From positions 1 to 38,438 of the forward strand of contig NZ_JAQMYP010000075.1 of the NCBI RefSeq assembly GCF_028369295.1: a stretch of DNA of 38,438 bases. Reading direction: 5' to 3'. Below, piece by piece: positions 6,323 to 13,518 of the stretch. This stretch comes from Streptomyces sp. HD (GTDB lineage Bacteria > Actinomycetota > Actinomycetes > Streptomycetales > Streptomycetaceae). The position numbers were made by a program, and so were the translations under genes. Within the stretch, counting starts at the first letter, position 1, and every line of letters begins with the position of its first letter. The notes below the pieces were generated by a model. That model saw nothing but the letters and a program-made list of their open reading frames with translations. It was not told the origin of the DNA and searched no databases.

Positions 6323-7459
6323 ATGAGGATCACCAGGAAGGCCGGGGCCGCGCTGGTGGCGGCCGTCGTGGCGATGGGGGCAGGCGCGAGCTACGCCGTC
6401 GCCGATGCGAGCACGAAGGCAACGGCTAGCGCGTCGGGCGAGCAGGCGAAGTTGCAGGCGCTCTACCGCCAGGCCGAGGCCGATGGCGGCGAAGTGACCG
6501 TCTACATGGGCGGCGACAAGCCGGGACAGTGGGATTTCATCGCCAACGCGTTCACCGCGCAGTTCCCCGGCGTCAAAATCCATCTGGTCACCGACCTGAG
6601 CAAGGTCCACGACGCTCGGATCGACCACCAGATCGCCACCCACAACCAAGTGGCTGACGTGGCCGTGCTGCAGACCGTGCACGACTTCGACCGTTGGAAG
6701 AGCGCCGGCCAGTTGCTGAAGTACCGGCCCATCGGCTCCGACGAGCTCTTCGACAACGCCAAGGACGCGCAGGGCTACTGGACCGGCGTGTTCTACGGCG
6801 CTTTCGCCGACATGGTGAACACCAAGGCGGCCGGGTCGGATCCGTCGGCGTTCACCGCGGCCGATCTGCTGAAGCCGGAGTTCAAGAAGAAGCTGATCTT
6901 CACGTACCCGAACGATGACGACGCGGTCCTTTACGACTTCAAGCTGACCGTCGACAAGTACGGTTGGAGCTGGCTGCGTTCCCTGGTCGCACAGAACCCC
7001 AAGTTCGTGCGCGGCACGCCGTTTTCGGCCGGACCCGTGGCGGCCGGGGACTACCTGGCGACGCTCGGCACGGCGGGCGATCCGAGGCCGAACGCGACCA
7101 TGATCTTCCCGGCGAACGACCCGTTCAACAGCTGGGTGCAGCACGGTGCGATCTTCAAGAACGCCCCGCACAAGGCCGCCGCGAAGCTGTTCCTGAGCTG
7201 GCTGACGTCGCGGACGGCCCAGCAGCAGCTGATCGCTCCGTGGACCTGGTCGGTGCGCAAGGACGTCGCCCCACCGGCCGGGCTGCGGCCGCTGGCCACG
7301 TATCACCAGACCGATGTGGCCGGGTTCCAGGCGTTCATGAGCAACCGGGACGCGGTGGAGCGGTTCCGCTCGCAGGTGCAGCTCTACGTCGGCCAGGTCG
7401 TCGGTCCGGACCCGGCCGACCCGACCAACACCCTCGGCTTGACTCCCGGCAAGTTCTGA
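6323..7459 (+). CDS. Extracellular solute-binding protein (iron/2-AEP type), orphan
   Basis: A 378-residue secreted protein resembling the ferric or 2-aminoethylphosphonate class of ABC substrate-binding proteins. After a Sec signal peptide (MRITRKAGAALVAAVVAMG, cleavage near 28) it starts EQAKLQALYRQAEADGGEV, then VTVYMGGDKPG; later come a VADVAVLQTVHDFDRW stretch and a C-terminal KLFLSWLTSRTAQQQLI helix, all usual in the family. It contains no cysteine, so it is not a lipoprotein. There is no permease or ATPase gene nearby. The ATG follows GGAGG. Its expression is probably set by the divergent MarR protein. The ligand is unknown. Confidence 0.8.
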   Translation: MRITRKAGAALVAAVVAMGAGASYAVADASTKATASASGEQAKLQALYRQAEADGGEVTVYMGGDKPGQWDFIANAFTAQFPGVKIHLVTDLSKVHDARIDHQIATHNQVADVAVLQTVHDFDRWKSAGQLLKYRPIGSDELFDNAKDAQGYWTGVFYGAFADMVNTKAAGSDPSAFTAADLLKPEFKKKLIFTYPNDDDAVLYDFKLTVDKYGWSWLRSLVAQNPKFVRGTPFSAGPVAAGDYLATLGTAGDPRPNATMIFPANDPFNSWVQHGAIFKNAPHKAAAKLFLSWLTSRTAQQQLIAPWTWSVRKDVAPPAGLRPLATYHQTDVAGFQAFMSNRDAVERFRSQVQLYVGQVVGPDPADPTNTLGLTPGKF

Positions 7460-7475
7460 CCGGACCCGGTTCGGG

Positions 7476-7503
7476 TGGGCGCCGACCATAAGGCCGGCGC
7501 CCA
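7476..7503 (+). terminator. Terminator after the binding-protein gene
   Basis: TGGGCGCCG and CGGCGCCCA form a 9 bp stem starting 17 bases after the stop codon. The stem can continue inward past one mismatch. Confidence 0.6.
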
Positions 7504-7752
7504 TCGCCGTAGCGGGCCCACGTAGAGTGAACTCTTCAGCCGCCGGGGTAGCAGGTCGGCGCCGATCTCGCTCGGGACGGGTGAGTTCACCATGGACTAT
7601 GCCGAGCCGCCGCACGATCGCGAGCCTGTGACTACGATCGCGTGGCGGCTTGCGCACCTGATCGATGTGTTCGGGATCCCGAGGAGTCCGACGCCATCGT
7701 CGTCCCCTGAATGCGGTTAGCGCATCCACGCTGCCACCGCAAGAGGAAAGAC

Positions 7753-7768
7753 CGCTGTCAAAACTCGC
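7753..7768 (-). repeat. End repeat, right copy 1
   Basis: On the minus strand GCGAGTTTTGACAGCG, matching left copy 2. Confidence 0.55.
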
Positions 7769-7806
7769 GAACACAGTCACCCCGATGCAGCGGGTGCTGC
7801 CGATCC

Positions 7807-7834
7807 TGATCGACAAACGCTGCCAGAACTCACC
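7807..7834 (-). repeat. End repeat, right copy 2
   Basis: On the minus strand GGTGAGTTCTGGCAGCG followed by TTTGTCGATCA. Inverted partner of the copy at 5555-5582. Confidence 0.6.
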
Positions 7835-7842
7835 TACAAAGC

Positions 7843-7883
7843 CAACCGCCGCCTCTTACGAAGCGGCGGTCACCCTCGCGTAG
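7843..7883 (+). pseudogene. IS5-type transposase relic, C-terminal half
   Basis: Reads TAASYEAAVTLA followed by a stop, then FPLWARSA. This matches the usual last residues of IS5 transposases (KTA-SYEAAVTLASLLLWARS). It is on the same strand as the relic at 5357-5493, and the two pieces join almost exactly at KTA. The fragment is short, so the call rests on the collinearity. Confidence 0.45.
7845..7870 (-). terminator. Terminator-like hairpin downstream of doxX
   Basis: ACCGCCGC and GCGGCGGT form an 8 bp stem with a 10-base loop, 45 bases beyond the doxX stop. It overlaps the IS5 relic, so it may have been recruited from it. Confidence 0.4.
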
Positions 7884-7914
7884 TTCCCGCTCTGGGCAAG
7901 ATCCGCTTGAAGCT

Positions 7915-8460
7915 CTAGTCCGCCGGCAACGGCTCTCGCGTCAGACCCTCACCGCTGGTCCCGATCTGCAGGGGCTGAGACGGCTTCGACTGCACGGCTT
8001 CTTCCTTGCGATCGAGCCCCAGCAGGGAGTCGAGCGACAGGGTGCCCGGTCCAAGCACCAGTACCGCGAGAAGCGCGGCGAGCATGAGGATGTCCACCTC
8101 CGCTCCGCCCGAGCCCTTCGGACCGAGAACACCCAGGTGGAGGGCGTCGAGCTTGACCAGGACCGCGGTGCCCAGCATTTCCAGGCTGAGGAGCGCCGCG
8201 GCGACACGGGCCAGCAGTCCGAGCACGAGCAGGCCACCGCAGGCGAGTTCCATGGACGGCACCAGCCAGCGCAGCACCGAGGTGAAGGGCAGACCGGTCG
8301 GCCGCAGGAGGAAGTTCTCGAAGTTGTCGAGACCGAGAATGTTGCTCTTGAAGAGGCTGTGCAGGATCATCAGCCAGCCGATCGTCGTCCGCACGACGAC
8401 CATCAGCGGATCGTTGAGCCTGCTGAGCCGGTTCGCGGCTGAGGTGTAGAGACGCATCAT
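7915..8460 (-). CDS. DoxX-family membrane protein
   Basis: A 181-residue integral membrane protein with about four hydrophobic segments, starting after MMRLYTSAANRLSRLNDPLM. The DoxX hallmarks are a first membrane segment with RTTIGWLMILHSLFK, a second with PSMELACGGLLVLGLLARVA, and two more in the second half, followed by a polar cytoplasmic tail. DoxX-type proteins are often linked to redox or thiol stress, but the biochemical role is unclear in most cases. The ATG at 8460 follows GAAGGA; a second ATG directly after it is an alternative. It is a single-gene unit with a hairpin downstream. Confidence 0.8.
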   Translation of the reverse strand: MMRLYTSAANRLSRLNDPLMVVVRTTIGWLMILHSLFKSNILGLDNFENFLLRPTGLPFTSVLRWLVPSMELACGGLLVLGLLARVAAALLSLEMLGTAVLVKLDALHLGVLGPKGSGGAEVDILMLAALLAVLVLGPGTLSLDSLLGLDRKEEAVQSKPSQPLQIGTSGEGLTREPLPAD

Positions 8461-9224
8461 TGAGTCCTTCGAACAGGTGGGTATGGAGAGCAGGGTCGGC
8501 GTCGGGCAAGTGGTGGAACAAGAAGCAGGTAAGTGATAGGGCATCGGACGTTCGTATGGCAGGTATGGGCGGTGGCTCACAGCCGCACGGAAAGCGTCCG
8601 TACGCCGTTTGCCCACGAGGCCGGTTGACGGAGCAAGTCACCTCGGAGCAAGGCGAGTTGCCACCTGGGAAGCGCGCGAACAGCCGCTCTGGCGCCGTGA
8701 CCGCACAGATGCCTGACCTGGAGGGACAGAGCTGAGGGCGGTACGCGGTTCGGCGACGACAGTCGTCGTTGGCGAGCGCGTCGAGGTCGCAGGTTGTCTG
8801 CGTAGGGTTGGACCGCACGCCGGATCCGCCGCCGGCCGGGGGCGGGGAGCGGGTGTGGGGTTGACGCTGACGCGCCCCCCCGGCTGTGCCCAGCGCAGCA
8901 CCCACGTCGATTGAGGAGCGGCGCACAGGGTGGCCGTGTCGGACGTGGTCCGGCCAACGGACATCACACTCAGGCGGAGGGCAGCCGGGTCGGTGAGGCG
9001 ACCAGGACCTCATCTCCGGAACGCTTGATGAAGACCCGGATGTACCCCCGGGCAAGGTCGGCGGCGTCAAGCACCGCCGCTGACCTTGGTGTCGGAGGCG
9101 TCGTTGCCGGCGCCGACTTGGTGCCGGACAGCGGTCTGCCGCCAGGGCCGGTGATCGGGCAGCGCCGGGTGCGTCGTCGGTGGTGGGCAGGTGGACCGCT
9201 CCACGTCCGACGGACCACGCGTCC
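8461..9224. other. Gap with no supported gene
   Basis: About 760 bases. A long minus-strand frame overlaps doxX and crosses this stretch, including a cysteine-rich part around 8560-8800, but its third codon positions are not GC-biased enough for a Streptomyces gene and it overlaps a real gene out of frame. I see decayed sequence rather than a gene. Confidence 0.45.
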
Positions 9225-9446
9225 TCACCGGCCGTGTCGGTACCGTGAGCGCCGCATCCAGGGGGCCTTGCCCGGATCATGCACCGCCCGCGGCTTGCGC
9301 CACGGTGCCGGCGCCGCCGATATCGCCTGATCCAGACCGGTCTTGCGGATCGTCTCCACAAGCAGCACAGCGCCGGCCTGGGAGACCACTCCGCGCCCAC
9401 CGCTATCGGTACAGACACGCGGGTAGGACCCGATACGCTTCTTCAC
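9225..9446 (-). pseudogene. IS1380-family transposase relic, N-terminal fragment
   Basis: From a GTG at 9446 the frame reads KKRIGSYPRVCTDSGGRG, then VVSQAGAVLLVETIRKTGLD and APWRKPRAVHDPGKA. This is the N-terminal start of actinobacterial IS1380 transposases, recognised from memory of the family. Homology ends near 9258 and the frame stops soon after, so at least three quarters of the gene is missing. The bases just upstream (9447-9530) resemble the leader and terminal region of such elements. Confidence 0.65.
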
Positions 9447-9716
9447 CTGGAGGGTGCTTCTTTCATGCGACGACCTGGACCCTAGACAAGTCCTATCGTT
9501 GCAGGTCAGGAGCACTCTCCGCGTTTTTGATCACCCACCGGACGCCCTGCCACGTGAAAGCGCGAGGCTAGTGTGAGCACCCTCGATCCGCGGCTGCCGG
9601 GACGCTGGTTGCCGAACTCGGCTGCCACATCGTGCAGTTGCTCACCCCGGAGGCCAGGCGTGGGAGCTCTCTCCTGAACAGGCCTCTCCGTCCTTCACTT
9701 TGGGACAGACGTCGGC
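9447..9716. other. Gap between IS1380 relic and esterase terminator
   Basis: No gene is supported. The left part is probably the IS1380 terminal region; the rest shows nothing recognisable. Confidence 0.4.
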
Positions 9717-9749
9717 GGGGTGGAGCCAGGATCATCCTGGCTCCACCCC
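9717..9749 (-). terminator. Terminator of the xylanase-esterase operon
   Basis: A perfect 16 bp inverted repeat, GGGGTGGAGCCAGGAT and its complement, with a single centre base. It starts 13 bases beyond the esterase stop. Confidence 0.8.
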
Positions 9750-9762
9750 GTGATGCGGGGTG

Positions 9763-11133
9763 TCACTGGAACTGTGCGAAGAATCTCCAGATCTCTGCTT
9801 TGGTCCAGGTGGCGACGCCGCTGTCGCCGCCGGAGCCGTCGACCGGACCGGGTGCGTGGCCTCCGTCGAACGCGGCCCACTGAACCGGGTATCCGGCACG
9901 GCAGCCCGAGTAGGTGGTGGTGATGTGCGTTCGACTGCCCGGCGCGGGCTCGCGCGGGCTCTGGGGGGTGCAGCCGTTGTTGCTGACGAATTTGTCGCGC
10001 AGGGACCGTCCTTGCGCGATGTTGAGAACGGAGTCGCTGACGCCGTGGATTCCGAAGTAGGCGATGGGCTGGGTGCCGCCGCTGCATCCGCTGATCTGAG
10101 CGCCGGATATGACCGCGACGGCCCTGAAGACGTTCGCGCGGCTGCATGCGAGTGCGTAGCTCATACCGCCGCCCCAGCTGAATCCCGTGGCGAAACGCTG
10201 TGCCGGATTGACACAGAGGCCGCCCTCGATTCGCCGGATCATGTCGTCGACGAAGGTGATGTCCTCACCGCCCGAATTGGCCCAGCCGTTGCCGAGGCCC
10301 TGGGGGGCGACAAGGATCGCGCTGTTGTTCGACTGTTCCTGTTGGCCGTAGTAGGACCAGGCGTTCCCGCTGGTGCCGCCCGAGGCGACCTCGCCGGCGG
10401 TTCCGCCTCGCCAGTGGAACGCGAAGATCAGCCGGTAGCGGTGGTTGTTGTCGTAGTTGGCGGGAACCCTGAGGATGAAGCTGCGGCTCTTGCCGCCGCT
10501 CTGAATCGTGTACGTACCGCTCGCCAGAGTCGGTGCGCTGCCGCATCCGCCGCCGCCACCGGACGACAGCTTGATCATCTGCCATTGCTGGTTGGCGCCG
10601 CCCCAGTCGGTGTACTGGACGACGTTGCCTCCGTCGGCGGTGGAGGCGCCCTGGACCTCCACCGCCTTGCCGCTGGTGCGGTTGATCAGCCGGACGTGGC
10701 CCGTGTCGGAATCGGCCAGGCGGAACTGCTGGTTGGCCCCGTTGTGATCGGCCCACTGCTGGATCGCGGCACCGTCCGCGGTCGAGGCGCCGGCCACGTC
10801 GAGAACCTTGTCCGCATGCCGGGCCTTGAGGCGGTAGAAGCCGTCGCCGGAGTCCACGAACTGCCACTGCTGGTTGGCTCCGTCGCTGCGCGTCCACTGG
10901 CCCACCCGCGCGCCGTCGGCGGTGGACGCGCCAGAGACGTCCAGCGCCTTGCCGCTGTTGCGATTGACCAGGACGTACCAGGCATTGGTGTCCACCGTCG
11001 CCGCCTCGGCGGGCGCCGGATTCACCGCGGCGAGCATGCCGATCGCGAGGGTCGCCGCCACCAGGGCGGCGATCCGGGACCACCAGCGATGTCTTGCTGG
11101 AGGGGCGAGGAAAGCCGCATCGTAGGCCGTCAT
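9763..11133 (-). CDS. Secreted CBM13-CE1 esterase (feruloyl or acetylxylan type)
   Basis: A 456-residue secreted enzyme expected to remove ester side groups from xylan. A long signal peptide (about 1-44, ending APAEA) precedes a ricin-type CBM13 module (about 48-188) with repeated NQQW/NQQF motifs. A glycine linker leads to an alpha/beta-hydrolase domain (about 200-456) of the feruloyl esterase/PHB depolymerase-like class. The nucleophile Ser319 sits in GFSWGGG and the His in FDGGHAPG. The start follows AAAGGAAAGGG. The gene begins 31 bases after the xylanase stop, so both are probably transcribed together and act on the same polymer. The exact ester specificity cannot be read from the sequence. 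Confidence 0.88.
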   Translation of the reverse strand: MTAYDAAFLAPPARHRWWSRIAALVAATLAIGMLAAVNPAPAEAATVDTNAWYVLVNRNSGKALDVSGASTADGARVGQWTRSDGANQQWQFVDSGDGFYRLKARHADKVLDVAGASTADGAAIQQWADHNGANQQFRLADSDTGHVRLINRTSGKAVEVQGASTADGGNVVQYTDWGGANQQWQMIKLSSGGGGGCGSAPTLASGTYTIQSGGKSRSFILRVPANYDNNHRYRLIFAFHWRGGTAGEVASGGTSGNAWSYYGQQEQSNNSAILVAPQGLGNGWANSGGEDITFVDDMIRRIEGGLCVNPAQRFATGFSWGGGMSYALACSRANVFRAVAVISGAQISGCSGGTQPIAYFGIHGVSDSVLNIAQGRSLRDKFVSNNGCTPQSPREPAPGSRTHITTTYSGCRAGYPVQWAAFDGGHAPGPVDGSGGDSGVATWTKAEIWRFFAQFQ

Positions 11134-11164
11134 CGATTCACCCTTTCCTTTGTGGCCGGCCTCA

Positions 11165-12598
11165 TCAGGTGCGGGTCCAGCGTTGGTTGCTGCCGTTCGA
11201 GCAGGAGTAGAGCTGGATCAGGGTGCCGTTGGCGGTGCCGCCCGCGGCGGCGTCGAGGCAGAGGCCGGACTGGACGCCGACGATGGATCCGTCGGAGTTG
11301 AGGCGCCATTTCTGGTTGTCGCCGCCCCAGCAGCCGTAGATCTGGACCTTGGTGCCGCTGCCGGCACCGGCGGCGTCCAGGCACTTGTCGCCGTAGATCC
11401 TGAGCTCACCGGCGGCGGTGTACGTCCACTGCTGGTTGGTGCCGCTGTGGCAGTCCCACAGCTGGAGCTGTGTACCGTCGGTGGTACTGCTGCCGGGCAC
11501 GTCCAGGCAGCGGCCCGAACCTGAGCCCTTGATCTGTCCGGAACCCGAAGGGGGCGTGGAGGAGCCGCCGTTGAGCGCGTTGAGGACGGCGGTGTAGGCG
11601 GGCTTCTTGCTGCCGTCGCGGTTGAACAGCAGCGGCGTGTGCTCCGGTCGCCAGGAGTCGGAGTCGCGCACACCCCAGACGGTGATGCCGAGGCAGCGCG
11701 GCACGGCCAGGCAGTCGTTGGTCACGTTGGCGTAGGTCGTGGCCGAGGCACCCTGGATGTCGAGTTCGGTGATGGCCACGTCGACGCCGAGGGCGGCGAA
11801 GTTCTGCAGGGTGGTGCGGAAGTTGCTGTTGTACGGGCTGTCGTTGTTGAAGTGCGACTGGAAGCCGACGCAGTCGATCGGTACGCCGCGCTGCTTGAAG
11901 TCCCGGACCATCGCGTACATGGCCTGGGTCTTGGCCCACGTCCAGTTCTCGACGTTGTAGTCGTTGTAGCAGAGCTTGGCGGCCGGGTCGGCGGCGCGCG
12001 CCGTGCGGAATGCGACCTCGATCCAGTCGTTCCCGGTGCGCTGCAGGTTGGAGTCGCGCCGAGCTCCCGAACTGCCGTCGGCGAACGCCTCGTTCACGAC
12101 GTCCCACTGGACGATCTTGCCCTTGTAGTGGGCCATCACTCCGTTGATGTGGTTGATCATTGCCTGACGCAGCGTGCTGCCGCTGAGGCTCTGCATCCAG
12201 CCGGGCTGCTGGGAGTGCCAGGCCAGGGTGTGACCGCGCACCTTCTTGCCGTTCTGCACCGCCCAGTTGTAGACGCGGTCACCGGCGGTGAAGTTGAACT
12301 GGCCCCGCTGCGGTTCGGTGGCGTCTATCTTCATCTCGTTCTCGGCCGTCACCGCGTTGAACTCACGGCCCGCGATCGCCGTGTACGCCGAGTCGCCCAG
12401 CCTGCCCGAGGCGATGGCGGTACCGAAGTAGCGGCCGCTCTGCGCCGCCGCGGCGCCGAGGGTGCTCTCTGCGGCGTGTGCGGTCGGCGGCGCGACCACT
12501 GCGGTGACCACACCGAGAACGCCGACGACCAGCGCCAGCAGCAGGCCGCGGATCTTCCGGCGGATAGCGGGGGGTCTGGGAAGGGCATACAGGCCCAT
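11165..12598 (-). CDS. xlnA: GH10 endo-1,4-beta-xylanase with C-terminal CBM13 (XlnA-type)
   Basis: A 477-residue secreted xylanase that hydrolyses internal beta-1,4 bonds of xylan. The signal peptide ends near PPTAHA (residue 41). The GH10 barrel starts with ESTLGAAAAQSGRYFGTAIA. The acid/base Glu lies in WDVVNEAF (about residue 169) and the nucleophile Glu in ITELDIQG (about 277). A Gly/Ser/Pro linker leads to a C-terminal CBM13 with three QxW repeats (GRCLDVPG, KCLDAAG, LCLDAAAG). Sequence and length agree closely with S. lividans XlnA as I remember it. The ATG at 12598 follows GGAGG. It is the first gene of the operon with the esterase. Confidence 0.95.
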   Translation of the reverse strand: MGLYALPRPPAIRRKIRGLLLALVVGVLGVVTAVVAPPTAHAAESTLGAAAAQSGRYFGTAIASGRLGDSAYTAIAGREFNAVTAENEMKIDATEPQRGQFNFTAGDRVYNWAVQNGKKVRGHTLAWHSQQPGWMQSLSGSTLRQAMINHINGVMAHYKGKIVQWDVVNEAFADGSSGARRDSNLQRTGNDWIEVAFRTARAADPAAKLCYNDYNVENWTWAKTQAMYAMVRDFKQRGVPIDCVGFQSHFNNDSPYNSNFRTTLQNFAALGVDVAITELDIQGASATTYANVTNDCLAVPRCLGITVWGVRDSDSWRPEHTPLLFNRDGSKKPAYTAVLNALNGGSSTPPSGSGQIKGSGSGRCLDVPGSSTTDGTQLQLWDCHSGTNQQWTYTAAGELRIYGDKCLDAAGAGSGTKVQIYGCWGGDNQKWRLNSDGSIVGVQSGLCLDAAAGGTANGTLIQLYSCSNGSNQRWTRT

Positions 12599-13023
12599 GG
12601 CTGTGCCTCCAAGGTAGACATCACGGAATGACTGGAGCGCAGGGGAAAGGGGGGTCCGCTCCCATTCGGCAACCGGATCCCACTCGGCAGACGGACGGGG
12701 CGGGGCGGAACCCGGGCAGCACGGAATCACCGGACGCCGAGGTCATGGGACCGGGACGATCTCAACCGGCAGGGATGGCAAGCGGTCGGCCGCCGGGTGA
12801 CGTACGGCGGGCGGCAGCGGTGTGTCGACACAGGCACGGGGGCACTCCATCGCGGCTCAGCCGGGGGCCGTCACGCGACGTCGCGTACCTCTCCGACTGC
12901 ACGAAGAGCCAGGATGCGCTGGTGCGAACCTCACCGGAACGAAACAGGGTGACGCAGGTGCTTCGGTGTGCGGGTCTGTGGTGCAGCTGTGCGTGATCTG
13001 CCGTGCAGCACGGTTTGCCCAGG

Positions 13024-13057
13024 GCCGGCGTAGTTCGAAATCGCGAACTACACCGGC
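13024..13057. promoter_or_regulatory. Long dyad upstream of the xylanase
   Basis: GCCGGCGTAGTTCG and CGAACTACACCGGC are 14-base arms with one mismatch and a 6-base spacer. The inner part resembles the orphan dyad at 2405-2436. Confidence 0.45.
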
Positions 13058-13429
13058 CACTCAGAGAGGGATGATTGAGCGATTGACAGTGACTCGTCAA
13101 TACTCTGCGCAGGGAAAGTTTCCGGCTCTTGCTCGCAACTTTCGAACCCTCGAAGCCGGACGGCCAACCCTTCCAGTGCCGCCTTCGGTAGATCCCGTAG
13201 GGCCCGAGCAGGAACCAGGACGAGTGTGCGGGCGCTACTTTCTCACTTCTCCGCCCTGCACAGACGGTTGGACTGACGAGCCGTATCGCGAACTCCCGGA
13301 GTTCCTCCGGCCGGCGCGACAGCTCGCCAGGCCCCCGGGAGGAGGAGCTGTTTGTGGACAGATCGGCGACAGACCTTGACCGGAGGGCCCCACATTCCTA
13401 GCTTGTGGCGTCAAAGGTTCGGGGATCTC

Positions 13430-13446
13430 TTCGAATGTTTCGAAAC
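13430..13446. promoter_or_regulatory. TTCGAA double box upstream of GH62
   Basis: TTCGAATGTTTCGAAAC contains CGAA-TGT-TTCG and the perfect palindrome GTTTCGAAAC (13437-13446), ending 72 bases before the GH62 start. It is a candidate repressor site for xylan or arabinose control. Confidence 0.45.
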
Positions 13447-13518
13447 TGTCCCCACCTCGGTTCGGCCGCTCCTCGGTTCATCGGCGTCACCTCACCCCGC
13501 TCCCAAGGAGGCCCTCTG

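Larger units (their letters stand above)
5494..7842. mobile_element. Putative non-autonomous element with repeated ends, carrying marR and a binding-protein gene
   Basis: The segment interrupts an IS5 relic and has related sequences at both ends. Two copies lie at the left (5510-5526 and 5555-5582) and two inverted copies at the right (7753-7768 and 7807-7834). The best pair, 5555-5582 against 7807-7834, matches 21 of 28 positions in inverted orientation. Inside are only the divergent MarR and binding-protein genes with their own operators and terminator. No transposase or integrase is present. Repeated transposase-binding sites at each end recall Tn7- or IS21-like ends, but I do not recognise the family and the exact borders are uncertain. 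Confidence 0.45.
7504..7842. other. Right end region of the marR element, no gene
   Basis: No supported gene. The stretch contains the two inverted end repeats described separately, and nothing else that I can interpret. Confidence 0.4.
12599..13518. promoter_or_regulatory. Divergent control region between xylanase and GH62 genes
   Basis: About 920 bases with no supported gene. It contains several dyads: 13024-13057, GGAAAGTTTCC at 13113-13123, a TTTCGAA-rich stretch at 13138-13155, and TTCGAA repeats ending in GTTTCGAAAC at 13430-13446. CGAA/TTCG half-sites are known from regulators of xylan-degrading genes in Streptomyces, so this region probably holds shared induction sites. The promoters themselves cannot be placed. 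Confidence 0.55.

Noticed and set aside
7949..9418. 489-codon minus-strand frame with a cysteine-rich part
   Set aside because: It overlaps doxX out of frame, its third codon positions are not GC-biased enough, and no motif was recognised.
12762..13100. 112-codon minus-strand frame upstream of the xylanase
   Set aside because: No ribosome site, no domain, mixed third-position composition; it covers the dyad at 13024-13057 and is better explained as a control region.
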